Shown: positions 9,701 to 17,975, counted from the first letter of the stretch. The stretch: 64,000 bases of DNA from Caballeronia sp. Lep1P3 (GCF_022879595.1 NZ_CP084270.1:1-64000), one strand, 5' to 3'. The notes: a model not told the origin generated them from the letters alone. Numbers and translations are program-made.

Positions 9701-10896
9701 CGCGCAGGCGGAACGTCGGTCAGAATTGACTCCGGGTAGCTGCCAGCCCGTGCGGCTTCTATCGCCTGCTGATCGAGGTCCGTTGCAAAGACCTGCAGCT
9801 TCGGTAATTCGGTGCTCTTTGTCTTGCCCTCGTTGAACAGCATGGCGAGCGAGTAAGCTTCTTCACCCGTGGAGCACCCGGCCACCCATGCGCGAACGGA
9901 CTCACCCTCCGCCTTGCTGCCGATGATGGCTGGCACGACTTCACGCTCGACCGCCTCAAATGCCTCACGGTCACGGAAGAAGTTCGTCACGCCGATCAGC
10001 ATGTCGCGAAGCAGCGCGCCTGTTTCGTCCGGATGGGTTTCAACGAAGCGCTGATAGGCAAGCACGTCCGGCAGGCCGTTGACCTGCAATCGGCGCTCGA
10101 TCCGCCTCAATACCGTCGCGCGCTTGTAGTGCTGGAAGTCATGGCCAGTACGGACACGCAACGCCTTCAGGATGCGTTGCAGCGCGTGCTCTGCCGCATC
10201 CATGCCGTCTTCAGCCCCTTCTGCCGCCGTCCCGCTCGGGTCGACGTCGGCGGTCGGAAGACTTATCGAACGGGCGTTCCCGGCCAGTTCGATCAGCTTC
10301 TGCGGGATGTCGACAACCGGCAGCACGATGTCGACCTGCCCGGTTGCCAAAGCGTTGGCCGGCATCTCCCCGTACTCGGCATCCTCCGGCGATTGGGCCA
10401 GCGTAATGCCACCGCATTCCTTGACACGGCCGATGCCGACTGCGCCGTCGCTGCCCGTGCCTGACAGAACGACGCTAATCGCACGTTCGCCGTGTGCTTC
10501 GGCCAGGCTGCGAAAAAACAGATCGATCGCGACAGGTCCGCCCCGGCCGCGCTCGGCTGGCGTCACGGACAGGTAACCATCGGTCAGCGACAGCGCGGTC
10601 GCCGGAGATATCAGATAGACGTGGTTTTTCTCGACCGGCGTGGCCTCGGTCACCTGCAGGACCGGCATGCGGGTGACGCGCCGCAGAACGTTGTCGGCCT
10701 GGCTTTCGTGCGAAGGCGAAAGATGGAGGACAACCACGAACGCCATGCCCGGGTCCCGCGGCATGTGTTCAAAAAATCGGATTAGCGCTTGAACACCGCC
10801 GGCCGACGCACCGATTCCGACGATCGGGAAGTCGAGGGCGGAAGTTTTGCGAAGCGCTGCCGTCTGGTTGCCCGCAGCATGATCTGATTTTTCCAT
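6754..10896 (-). CDS. CheB-CheR-PAS hybrid histidine kinase with receiver
   Basis: This is a 1380-residue signalling protein. Order: CheB methylesterase domain ([12 protein letters not shown] near 28-39; LSGTGSDGAVG), CheR methyltransferase (WVAGCSTGEEAYSL; FATDLDQQAI; SCRNLLIYLD), a long Glu-rich coiled coil (repeats of [13 protein letters not shown]), PAS domains (one with SWNRGAQRVFGYDE), HisKA ([13 protein letters not shown], His about 1022), HATPase ([17 protein letters not shown]) and a C-terminal receiver (LLVDDS, Asp about 1309, final Lys in LGKPV). The ATG at 10896 is preferred over an upstream TTG. It is divergent from the CheB gene at 11100. A homologue of the same architecture lies at 26831-31009. 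Such proteins probably act in non-chemotactic sensing; the signal is unknown. Confidence 0.95.
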   Translation of the reverse strand: MEKSDHAAGNQTAALRKTSALDFPIVGIGASAGGVQALIRFFEHMPRDPGMAFVVVLHLSPSHESQADNVLRRVTRMPVLQVTEATPVEKNHVYLISPATALSLTDGYLSVTPAERGRGGPVAIDLFFRSLAEAHGERAISVVLSGTGSDGAVGIGRVKECGGITLAQSPEDAEYGEMPANALATGQVDIVLPVVDIPQKLIELAGNARSISLPTADVDPSGTAAEGAEDGMDAAEHALQRILKALRVRTGHDFQHYKRATVLRRIERRLQVNGLPDVLAYQRFVETHPDETGALLRDMLIGVTNFFRDREAFEAVEREVVPAIIGSKAEGESVRAWVAGCSTGEEAYSLAMLFNEGKTKSTELPKLQVFATDLDQQAIEAARAGSYPESILTDVPPARLRRFFTLERGRYVINKALRESVLFAPHNVLRDPPFSHLNLVSCRNLLIYLDRSVQRQVLETFHFALEPGGFLFLGTSESVDIADDLFSTVDKKHRIYRARILPTKVPSISSPAVTGNQAPAPRPLAPAPMRDPAGLTFATLHQQAIERYAPPSVLVDRNAEILHMSDDVGRFLRYVGGEPSHNLLTLINPDLGLELRAALFQALQNGRSVDAERVRFSHGATHSYVNMTVRPFNDATDSAVFCTVFFDEVEETTRPDQAEQSNPDQNPLVAHLEGELHRTKELLRLSIEQSNASNEELKASNEELQAINEEMRSATEELETSKEELQSVNEELITVNSALQAKVEETAKANDDLQNLIASTCIATIFVDSEMRIKRYTAPAVGLFNLIETDIGRSLFDLTHRLIYPELAADARATFQSLQITQREVSTTSGEWYLIRLLPYRTGEDHIDGAVMTLIDITERRLAQQEVRLGEERLKLAAVATDDYAIIVQDLDGRIVSWNRGAQRVFGYDEPEVLGKLVDLIFTPEDRARHVPRRERETAKAIGRAEDERWHQRKDGRRIYCSGVMTKVTSEGFSGLAKIARDMTDKKSVESQQQMQLELERATRAQAESINRQKDEFFAVLSHELKNPLNLIHVKAELLSRAPDARHIPLVWDAAQAIQRSVISQAKIIDDLLDLSRVRTGKLALNFADVDLAAVVRSVTEACATDAENSGIALSTSGTDTALVVQGDSVRVEQMLWNLLRNALKFTPRGGSVRVALSEDKRFACIEVKDSGKGIAPEFLPKVFDMFSQADGSVKRDSGGLGIGLSLTKQLAEMHGGRIEGESAGVGRGACFRLWLPKHSPFAVRSKSPGVADASILKGLRVLLVDDSIEGLEAFGALLEIEGAQVTIESSAQKALAVAEERQFDLILSDIAMPGMSGYELIEALRKRPNMAKAPAIALTGFGRDQDAARALRAGFDAHLGKPVTLTALLQVIGAITQQP

Positions 10897-11099
10897 CTGA
10901 CGAAGACAACCTAGACTCAAGTATCGACCAGTTTAATCTGATATGGAGCAGCAGAAGTAAGCACTGGTTTCTTCTAAAGACCGGCGCGCAGCAAGAACCG
11001 GAAGACCCGGGTCTAACGACATGGGTCTAACGGGGCGCATTTTTTCATGCTGATGCAAATGGCTCGTCGTTTGCTGGTCTGCTCGACGGAGGGGAACAC
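10897..11099. promoter_or_regulatory. Divergent intergenic region between the hybrid kinase and cheB
   Basis: These 203 bases separate two divergent signalling genes and must hold both promoters. A good ribosome-binding site (CGGAGGGGAACAC) precedes the cheB ATG. I could not place -10/-35 boxes with confidence. Confidence 0.4.
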
Positions 11100-12119
11100 A
11101 TGGATCAAAGACGCAACGGAGGGCAGGTCGTGGTAGTGGCAGCGTCGCTGGGTGGGCTGCAAGCGCTGCAAGCGATCGTCTCCACACTGCCTGCCGATTT
11201 CCCGGCGAGTATGTTCATCGTCATGCATATTGGCACGTGGCCAAGCCAGCTACCCAAGCTGCTCGCCGCAGAGAGCTGCTTACCGGTCGTCCATGGCTCC
11301 CACGGTGCGGTCATCACCGCGGGGACGGTTTATATTGCACCGCCTGATCGGCACATGCTTCTTGCTGAGGGCAGCATTGTCCTGTCGAGCGCGCCGAAGG
11401 AAAACTTCACGCGGCCGGCCGCTGACCCGCTCTTTCGTTCGGCAGCGGTCAATTATGGGAACCGCGCAATCGGCGTTGTGCTCACCGGAAAACTGGATGA
11501 CGGCGCAGCGGGATTGAAGGCCATCCATGCCTGCGGCGGCTATACGATCATTCAAGATCCGTCGACCTGCGTTGCTCCCGACATGCCCAAAGCCGCTCTC
11601 AAAGCTGTTCCACCCGACGTGGTCGCTCCGATCGAGGACGTAGGCCCGGCCATCGTCAAAGCGTTGACAGACCATTCGTCGGAGGGTGTTGACATGAAAG
11701 AGAGAGAGCGCGCCGCGCTTGAGCTTAAAATTGCCACCACCGGTCATTCATCGCCAGCCGATTTGGAACGACTCGGACATCGCACGAGCTTGACCTGCCC
11801 GGACTGCGGCGGCGTCATTTGGCGCATCGGTGAGGGATATCCACTCAGGTATCGGTGCCATACCGGCCACGCCTTTTCCGCAATGTCGCTGGAGGCGGAG
11901 CAACGCTCAGGTGCCGAGAATGCGCTTTGGTCAGCGGTTCGACGCCTGGAGGAGAAGCTGCTGCTTGCGCACGAGCAACTTTCTCTGGCGGAGACGACAC
12001 ACAGCGTCGACGCATCAGCGTTTCGTGCCGAAATAGCCCCGTTGGAGATCGCGATCGAGACGGTCAGACGCTTAGCGATCGAGTCGGTCGCTACACTCCC
12101 CAATCAAAGCATTGAGTAA
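11100..12119 (+). CDS. cheB: CheB-type protein-glutamate methylesterase with zinc-ribbon tail
   Basis: The 339-residue protein has a CheB catalytic domain (about residues 10-190) with the Ser in AASLGGLQAL, the His in VMHIGTW and the Asp in LTGKLDDGAAG. There is no N-terminal receiver. A C-terminal extension carries LTCPDCGG and YRCHTGHAF, four potential metal ligands, then a helical tail. This receiver-less form is common beside CheB/CheR hybrid kinases and need not serve chemotaxis. A relic of a second copy of the tail lies at 31679-31985. Confidence 0.9.
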   Translation: MDQRRNGGQVVVVAASLGGLQALQAIVSTLPADFPASMFIVMHIGTWPSQLPKLLAAESCLPVVHGSHGAVITAGTVYIAPPDRHMLLAEGSIVLSSAPKENFTRPAADPLFRSAAVNYGNRAIGVVLTGKLDDGAAGLKAIHACGGYTIIQDPSTCVAPDMPKAALKAVPPDVVAPIEDVGPAIVKALTDHSSEGVDMKERERAALELKIATTGHSSPADLERLGHRTSLTCPDCGGVIWRIGEGYPLRYRCHTGHAFSAMSLEAEQRSGAENALWSAVRRLEEKLLLAHEQLSLAETTHSVDASAFRAEIAPLEIAIETVRRLAIESVATLPNQSIE

Positions 12120-12578
12120 TGCCGCGGCCGATTCGCCTGCGGCCGGACGGTTCGGCGCGAGAGTCTAGGTGACTGGCGGAGATGCATGCTGAGGCCGGCA
12201 TACACCGACGGTAGCTGCGAATATTATAAGCCACGACTGCCCTGTTTTCCTCGATGCCGAAGGGGCGGGAATGGAGACTAATGGCCGGTCGCGACGCCAA
12301 AGCTGACGTTGAACGTCCTCGACCAACTGCTAGCGAACGTCGCTGGATGGCCGACTCCCGTCCCACGCGGCAGGCCGAAGCCGATCCTCACAGCGCTTGC
12401 CCGCTAGACATAAAGATCCACAGCGCCGTTTTGATAACGCCTGCTCTACGCCCGTCACGTCGCGAGCGGCGAAAATCGACCAAAGGCGCCTAGGGCGCGT
12501 AATTCTACGCTCTGTGTTTTGCCCAGCTCGTGCCATGTTTCAATGGGAAGAAATGACTGTAGCGGATCGCCGGTTGAT
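12120..12578. other. No gene recognised
   Basis: This is 459 bases between cheB and the DUF2934 remnant. Open frames here are short, arginine/proline-rich and look like shadows. No repeat or clear hairpin was seen. Confidence 0.5.
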
Positions 12579-12768
12579 CTATCTATCTGGAGATGCTGGA
12601 GGCCCTTCTTTGTCCGCGGTGCCTTCGTCTTCGAGTGCGTCGGTTTGCACGCCAAGCTCTTTTTGCGCTTGCTGCCAAAATTCCTCCGACCGCCCCTCAG
12701 GGCAACCGGCTTGTTCCCACAGTTGATAGGCAAGCTTACGAACATGTTCTTCGGGAGCCCCGGCGGGC
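12579..12768 (-). pseudogene. DUF2934 protein, C-terminal part (split by IS21)
   Basis: The frame reads APEEHVRKLAYQLWEQAGCP, then EGRSEEFWQQAQKEL, matching the short helical DUF2934 motif (xxAYxLWExxGxPxGRxxEFWxxA). The N-terminus is missing because the IS21 element at about 12769-15376 lies here. The first eleven codons are found on the other side (15377-15410). The open frame in this direction continues into the IS, so a chimeric start is possible. Confidence 0.75.
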
Positions 12769-12891
12769 ACCCAAATTCCTCCGGGGATGGGCGCTTCAAA
12801 TTCCTCCACCCCGCGCCCCCGGTTGAGTAGCCGGTAGCGACATCGCAGGACGTTTATTTTCTTCTCCTTCAGGCATGAAGGAGACCGAGAG

Positions 12892-14544
12892 GTGAACGTC
12901 TTGAAGCAGCATCTCCAAGCCACGATATTCACGCTGCTCGAACGCGGGGCAAGTCAGCGCAAGATCCACGAGGTCACGGGGATCGACCGCAAGACGATCC
13001 GCCGCTATCAGTCGATCTTTGAATCGCAGCGAGTCACGGGCGACGCAAATTCCTCCACCCCCGCGCCCGCCGGCATGGCGGAGCCGGTGGGCGCGCAAAT
13101 TCCTCCACCGCAAACTCCTTCACTTTCGCGCCCGCCGGCTTCTCGGATCGTCGCACCGGTCAAACCGTTCAATTTCGCCCGTTCCGCCAGCGAACCCTAT
13201 CGCGAGTGGATTGAGCAGCAGATACGCTTGAAGCGCAATGCCCAAGCGATTTACCAGGATCTGGTCGACCAGTTCGGCTTTACTGCGAGCTACGACAGCG
13301 TCAAACGCTTTGTGCGCGCCCTCCGGCACGTCGATCCCGAGCAGTTTGACCGCCTCGAGTTTGCTCCGGCTGAGGAAGCTCAAGTCGATTATGGTGAGGG
13401 CGCGCCGACGCGTGATCCGAGGACGGGCCGGTATCGGCGCCCGCGCTTGTTCGTCATGACGCTACGCTATTCGCGGCGCAGCTTCCGGCAAGTGGTCTGG
13501 AAGTCGAGCAAGCAGGTTTGGGCGCAACTACATGAGGACGCCTTCCGGTACTTCGGTGGCAGCGTGAGTTACGTCGTCCTCGATAACCTCCGGGAAGGTG
13601 TCATCACCCCCGACCTATATGAGCCGGAGCTGAACCGGCTCTATGCGGCGATGCTTGAGCATTACGGCGTCGTGGCCGACCCTGCTCGCGTACGAGACCC
13701 GAATCGAAAGGGCACCGTAGAGAACGCGATCCAACACACGCAGAACACCGCGCTCACCGGCCGGCGTTTCGAATCACTCGAAGCTCAGAACGAATTCCTT
13801 ATGCATTGGGAGGAGAACTGGGCAGCCAGGCGCATCCACGGCAGAGCGCGGCGGCAGGTCGAAGCGATGTTCCAGGAGGAGAAGCCACATCTGCGGCCGC
13901 TGCCGGCCACCGCGTTCCGCTACTTCACCGAAGTCGTACGCACCGTCTGGGACGACACCACAGTAAGTATCGAGCGCAGCAACTATGCGGCGCGCCCTGC
14001 GCCCATCGGCAGCCTCGTCAGCGTGCGCATCTACGACACCACGATTGAGATCCGCGACCGGCGCACTCAGGAGTTGCTGCGCACCCATCCACGCCACACG
14101 CAGCCCGGTTCACTCGAATTGCCCGAGAGCGAGCGACCGTTCAATCCGTCGCGCCAGACGAGCCTGGCGCTCGCTAGCGCCGGCGACATCGGCCCACAAA
14201 CGAAGGCACTTTGCCAGCATCTGTTCGACGCCGAAGGACGCGTCGGACATCGCGGCATGTGGGGCATCGTCGCGCTGGCGAAGAAGTATCCCGCCTGGCT
14301 CGTCGAGCAAGCCTGCGACCACGCGCTGCATCATCACCTGTATCGCTACCGGCAGGTGCGCACCGTTGTCGAACGGCTGTTCGAACAGGCACTTGAGCGC
14401 CTCGATCGGGCGCCCCAACTCGCCTTGCCGCTCACCCAGGAGCACCCGTTGATCCGGCCCGCAACCGAATACAGCGAGCTCTTCGACGCCGGCGCGCAGC
14501 ACAGCGCCACATCTCGATCCTCCACGACGGGAGAAACCGTATGA
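12892..14544 (+). CDS. istA: IS21-family IstA transposase
   Basis: The 550-residue DDE transposase starts at GTG 12892, after GGAGACCGAGAG. A helix-turn-helix lies near residues 20-40 (IHEVTGIDRKTIRRYQ). The catalytic core shows D in AQVDYGEG (about 166), D in VVLDNLREG (about 230) and E in RKGTVENAIQ (about 277). Residues about 50-70 are Pro-rich and encoded by two extra copies of the element's own AAATTCCTCCACC terminal motif, an unusual overlap of coding and end sequences. Confidence 0.92.
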   Translation: MNVLKQHLQATIFTLLERGASQRKIHEVTGIDRKTIRRYQSIFESQRVTGDANSSTPAPAGMAEPVGAQIPPPQTPSLSRPPASRIVAPVKPFNFARSASEPYREWIEQQIRLKRNAQAIYQDLVDQFGFTASYDSVKRFVRALRHVDPEQFDRLEFAPAEEAQVDYGEGAPTRDPRTGRYRRPRLFVMTLRYSRRSFRQVVWKSSKQVWAQLHEDAFRYFGGSVSYVVLDNLREGVITPDLYEPELNRLYAAMLEHYGVVADPARVRDPNRKGTVENAIQHTQNTALTGRRFESLEAQNEFLMHWEENWAARRIHGRARRQVEAMFQEEKPHLRPLPATAFRYFTEVVRTVWDDTTVSIERSNYAARPAPIGSLVSVRIYDTTIEIRDRRTQELLRTHPRHTQPGSLELPESERPFNPSRQTSLALASAGDIGPQTKALCQHLFDAEGRVGHRGMWGIVALAKKYPAWLVEQACDHALHHHLYRYRQVRTVVERLFEQALERLDRAPQLALPLTQEHPLIRPATEYSELFDAGAQHSATSRSSTTGETV

Positions 14545-15311
14545 CCACCACCTTACCGGACATCGAACGCGCGCTAAGGCTATTGCGTCTGTCAGGCGTA
14601 CGCGACACGCTCGAGACACGCGTGCTGCAGGCCCAAGGGAGCCAGCAACCATTTCTGGAGACCTTCGCGCTGATTCTGCAGGACGAACTCGACCGGCGAC
14701 AGTCGCGCCTCATCGAGCGTCGCTACCAGCAATCGGGTCTCGAGGAGAGGCTTACCCTGACGGAATTCGACTGGTCGTTCAATCCAAAGCTGCCTCGCCA
14801 AGCCTGCTTCCAGCTACACGCACTGAAGTTCATCGCCGCTGGCGAAAACGGTTTAATTGTCGGCAAGCCTGGCACCGGCAAGTCGCACGTGGCGAAGGCC
14901 GTCGCATATCAGGCCGTCCTCCACGGGCACAAGGTGCAGTATCTCGAGACCGATGACTTCTTCAACCGTTATGCGCTGAGTGCGCAGGAACAACGGCAGG
15001 CGCGGCTGCGTGCCATTCTCGATTGCGACCTGCTCGTGCTCGACGACCTGTTCCTCTCACGTACGATCCCCGACGACGCCGGCGCACTATTGCAGACCCT
15101 GATCCATCAGCGCTACAAGTTGCGTCGAAGCGTGGTGGTCACCTCCAATCGCGTCGTACAGGACTGGGGCGCCTATCTTGGCGACAACACGATGAGCACC
15201 ACGATCCTTGACCGCCTTATGCATCATTGCCACCTCCTCGAATTCAATGGTCGCAGCTACAGGCTCAAGGAAGCTGCCGAGGCGCTTGCGCAGAAAACGA
15301 AAGAAGGCTAA
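14541..15311 (+). CDS. istB: IS21-family IstB helper ATPase
   Basis: The 256-residue AAA+ ATPase overlaps istA by ATGA, implying translational coupling. Walker A is GKPGTGKSH (about 109-117) and Walker B LLVLDDLF (about 164-171). SNRVVQDWG occupies the sensor position. Length is normal. It works with IstA to choose and hold the target. Confidence 0.93.
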   Translation: MTTTLPDIERALRLLRLSGVRDTLETRVLQAQGSQQPFLETFALILQDELDRRQSRLIERRYQQSGLEERLTLTEFDWSFNPKLPRQACFQLHALKFIAAGENGLIVGKPGTGKSHVAKAVAYQAVLHGHKVQYLETDDFFNRYALSAQEQRQARLRAILDCDLLVLDDLFLSRTIPDDAGALLQTLIHQRYKLRRSVVVTSNRVVQDWGAYLGDNTMSTTILDRLMHHCHLLEFNGRSYRLKEAAEALAQKTKEG

Positions 15312-15376
15312 AACTCGACGACGTCCTGCGTTACGGGGTGGGGGAATTTGGGCGCCCATAAGTGGAGGAATTTGAA

Positions 15377-15410
15377 CTGCCCGTCCGGGTTCGGGAGTAG
15401 GCTCGTCCAT
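15377..15410 (-). pseudogene. DUF2934 protein, first codons (split by IS21)
   Basis: The ATG at 15410 after an AGAGGACAAC ribosome-binding site encodes MDEPTPEPGRA before the frame runs into the IS21 end. Joined to 12579-12768 it gives a DUF2934 protein of about 75 residues. The joined product is an inference. Confidence 0.65.
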
Positions 15411-16058
15411 GTTGTCCTCTCTTGGGCAAGGTTACATCGCTGTTGTGTAGGTCATAGTATTCATGCAGCGGCGAGATGAAAAGAGCCCTACTTCTATACA
15501 TCTTTTGTAGTGACCGCTTTCGAAAGGCTATCTGTTTTTTAGCTTTTGAGAAGTTAATGCATTTCATAGTCAAGGCTGACAGCTCTGTGATAATGTCGCG
15601 GTATCGTTCGCGTCTATGATGCATCGACCTAGGATGGCCTGAGTCGATCCCATCTCTTAAGCCGGGCACTTTGCCCGCAAACCGCTTACGGCAAGTGCAT
15701 CGGATCCGTCCACCCTGCGCAGCCCCTGAGCGTTTTTTCTAGGTGCTACGGCAGGGCTCTCGTAGTCCGTCCATCGCAAGCACACTCCGCTTCTCATCTC
15801 GGGCGTTGCCCGCGCATTCAAGCTTTATCCGGGCATTAGTGCCTAACCCTTCCCTTGCAGCTTTGGCGGCCAACGAGTCGCCCAACTTGTTCATCGCGTC
15901 CACGCTTCCCGTTTGGCTGTGCCGACAGCAAACGCAGTAAGCACGACGCGCTGACTTCACCGCCCTCTGGGCCCGATCATCGGGAGCATCCGCCGACGGC
16001 AATCACGTGGTCGACGCGCGGCGCTAAAGTTTTGTAAGCAGCCGCCGAAACCTCTTTC
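15411..16058. other. No gene recognised
   Basis: These 648 bases hold only short frames with unlikely composition. A minus-strand frame at 15739-16002 has a somewhat protein-like middle (EGLGTNARIKLECAG) but no recognisable family and no good ribosome-binding site, so it is not called. Confidence 0.4.
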
Positions 16059-16286
16059 ATGGACACCAACAAGCCTCTTCAACTCACTCCCGACAGCGCA
16101 CTCTACCTGGAAGCTCGGGCGCTAAGCCTGTCGGTTGCGGCGATCCGCAAGGCCCGGGGCAAGAAGAACCCGCAGGACTTTCCAATCGATTGCCCGGAGT
16201 GGCATCAGTCCTGCGCCGAATTCGCCTATGATGTGCTGGCGGTCCTTGAGACGCCTCGCAACTGGCGCGTGACCAGGGACGTTTAA
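16059..16286 (+). CDS. Small conserved hypothetical protein
   Basis: This 75-residue protein has no recognised domain. Its core AAIRKARGKKNPQDFPIDCP followed by EWHQSCAEF is related to the frameshifted protein at 17007-17247 (AIRRAQKK, then NPWDFEPGTPEWQAA), which supports a real family. A following response regulator lies 185 bp downstream on the same strand. Confidence 0.6.
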   Translation: MDTNKPLQLTPDSALYLEARALSLSVAAIRKARGKKNPQDFPIDCPEWHQSCAEFAYDVLAVLETPRNWRVTRDV

Positions 16287-16471
16287 AGAAAGAGCGGATC
16301 TTGCGAAGGTCTGAGGCTTTAAAGGCCGTTCCCGGTGGTCAGCGGTGTTGCTGCCGGGACAGATGCGGGAATGACCGATGCTCTGCCGCAAGTGCTTATC
16401 CATTGCTGTGACGGCTCCCAACTGCTTGAGCGGTCAGCTTTCGCATTTTTTTAGTTCCTTTTTAGCGCAGA

Positions 16472-16930
16472 GTGGTCATGAATGCCGGAAGTGAAAGCGT
16501 CCCGCTCAAGTGCGCGATCGGGACGCACCGAAGAAAGAACGCCATCGATGCGCCGCGCGTCCTCGTAGTTGACGACTTTATCGACACCGCCGACGCCATC
16601 AGCATGGTTCTGGATTTCAGCGGGTTCGATACCAATGCAGTCTATGGCGGCCAGCCCGCAATCGACGCCACTCGCCGTTGGCAGTCACAAATCGTCCTGC
16701 TGGACATCTGGATGCCCGACATGTCTGGCCTGGAAGTGGCAGCGCGCCTGCGCGCCAATGAGAAAACGTCGGAAACCATGTTGATTGCGCATTCCGCCGC
16801 AGCCGGGGAACGCGATCTCGAGCGGGCGAAACAGGCCGGGTTCGACGCGTTTTGCGCCAAGCCGACCGACGCGGCGGCCCTAGGCCCCTTGGTGCGTTAC
16901 TTCGTGCCGGAACCGGTAGCGACGGTGTAG
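16472..16930 (+). CDS. Single-domain response regulator
   Basis: The 152-residue protein is essentially one CheY-like receiver domain: acidic pair in VLVVDDF, phosphoacceptor Asp in IVLLDIWMPD, Thr/Ser position in IAHSAAA and conserved Lys in CAKPTD. There is no output domain, so it probably relays phosphate or binds a partner. The first residues are ambiguous: GTG at 16472 or ATG at 16478. Together with the hybrid kinases it points to a phosphorelay network. Confidence 0.85.
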   Translation: MVMNAGSESVPLKCAIGTHRRKNAIDAPRVLVVDDFIDTADAISMVLDFSGFDTNAVYGGQPAIDATRRWQSQIVLLDIWMPDMSGLEVAARLRANEKTSETMLIAHSAAAGERDLERAKQAGFDAFCAKPTDAAALGPLVRYFVPEPVATV

Positions 16931-17006
16931 CCGCGAGCCGGTCTGTAGGACAATCAGGAACATCGCTTTCGCACGATCTCAGCGCGACGTCCCTGCTTGC
17001 ATCCTC

Positions 17007-17247
17007 TTATCGCCCGCTTACGTCGGGACTTTTCCTGGCCTGTTGCGCCAGGTAGCCGTGATTGAGAAGATCTTCGGTGAACGCGATAACCGCTGCCTGC
17101 CATTCCGGGGTTCCCGGTTCAAAATCCCACGGGTTGGGTTTTTTTTTGCGCCCGGCGGATGGCAAGCACAGCCAAATAAAATTCGCCGGTTTTCGCTGGA
17201 AAGGCGAATGTCGAAGGACCTTCTGAACGGCTTTGATCGTCGCTCAT
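17007..17247 (-). pseudogene. Small conserved protein, frameshifted at an A9 run
   Basis: From the ATG at 17247 the frame reads FYLAVLAIRRAQKK and then meets nine consecutive A residues (17139-17147 region, T9 on the plus strand) and soon a stop. One A fewer would continue into PNPWDFEPGTPEWQAAVIAF and end at 17007, matching the relative at 16059. It is either a pseudogene or expressed by slippage on A9. It overlaps the upstream small frame by ATGA. Confidence 0.55.
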
Positions 17248-17459
17248 AGCGCCTCTTCCCGGGCAAGGAACCAGACTGCCGCAATCAGACACCCAGGCTT
17301 CAGGGTTATCAGCGCCACGTCAGACATGACCATGTGGTCATAACGGTGAGCGGCCAGGTCGAACGCCGCGCGCCGGGGATGGGCGCGCCGCGCCAGGCGT
17401 AGCGAAGACGGTGCGTCGCACCGCTCTGGGGCAGATATTCTGGTCAGGAGAGGGTTCAC
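17244..17459 (-). CDS. Possible small membrane protein
   Basis: The C-terminal 29 residues (from MVMSDVALITLKPGCL) are hydrophobic and could form one membrane span. The frame ends in an ATGA overlap with the following gene, which argues for a real coding unit. The N-terminal part is Arg-rich and probably not translated; a short start near 17333 is likely. No family recognised. Confidence 0.3.
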   Translation of the reverse strand: MNPLLTRISAPERCDAPSSLRLARRAHPRRAAFDLAAHRYDHMVMSDVALITLKPGCLIAAVWFLAREEAL

Positions 17460-17577
17460 GCTAGACGCCTGCAGGCAATGGAATGATTTCCTTCCAGCAT
17501 TGCCTATGCCGCATTAAAACATCCAGCTTCGCCGGGAACTGCATTAAATCCAATGCCTGATTCAGGCAATCTGACGA

Positions 17578-17796
17578 TTACCTTGAAATCGCCGCCAGGC
17601 GGTTGAGAAGTTTTTGCGCCCTTTCCAATATATCCGCCTCGGCATTCGCGTCACAAATGCCGAGCACCCTGGATTTCCAGTAAGTGGGTCGATCCATTAA
17701 ACAATTGACGGCGAATGCCTTTTGCGACGTTTCCAAAATCGTCAACACCGCCTCAATGTGAGAAAGATCATTTCTTCTCAGAGCGTTGACGTTCAT
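17578..17796 (-). CDS. Helical protein of the small-protein module (module C)
   Basis: This 72-residue protein (MNVNALRRNDLSHIEAVLTI, then YWKSRVLGICDANAEADI) is the intact third paralogue of the helical gene in modules A and B. It starts 23 bp after the membrane peptide gene. In this copy no cold-shock gene follows. Function is unknown; the conserved pattern is an N-terminal helix, the motif PxYWKxRxLxIC and a C-terminal amphipathic helix. Confidence 0.7.
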   Translation of the reverse strand: MNVNALRRNDLSHIEAVLTILETSQKAFAVNCLMDRPTYWKSRVLGICDANAEADILERAQKLLNRLAAISR

Positions 17797-17819
17797 ATTA
17801 ATTTGACAACCATCTAGGG

Positions 17820-17975
17820 TTATCTGGTTCTGGCTCTTGAAACTGCCGTTTGTTCTCTCAGGCTCTGCAGAATGCGGTCGCGTCGACGCTCACGAATGTA
17901 GTGTTTGAATATGGCCGGAAGCGCAATGAAAACGGCGGTTCCCGCGACAATGCATCCCATCAAGGTTTCGCTCAT
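17820..17975 (-). CDS. Small single-span membrane protein (module C)
   Basis: This 51-residue product starts MSETLMGCIVAGTAVFIALP and continues KHYIRERRRDRILQSL. It matches the membrane peptides of modules A and B in length, the hydrophobic segment (residues 5-22) and the basic HYIRExRR region. An AAGGAG-type site lies just upstream of the ATG. The position next to the helical gene is the same in all three modules. Confidence 0.7.
   Translation of the reverse strand: MSETLMGCIVAGTAVFIALPAIFKHYIRERRRDRILQSLREQTAVSRARTR

Larger units (their letters stand above)
12769..15376 (+). mobile_element. IS21-family element interrupting a DUF2934 gene
   Basis: The element carries istA and istB overlapping by 4 bp. 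AAATTCCTCC motifs recur at the left end (12770, 12797) and in complement at the right end (about 15343 and 15367). Boundaries are set to within a few bases from the split DUF2934 gene; I could not define a target duplication. Confidence 0.8.

Noticed and set aside
6820..10785. Long plus-strand open frames opposite the hybrid kinase (for example 7909-8550)
   Set aside because: They are high-GC antisense shadows of the kinase gene; no ribosome sites or domains.
17101..17160. T9 run near GGGTTGGG as a rho-independent terminator or tRNA 3' end
   Set aside because: The stem is short and imperfect, no tRNA arms can be folded around GGTTCAAAATCC, and the run is explained as part of a frameshifted small gene on the minus strand.
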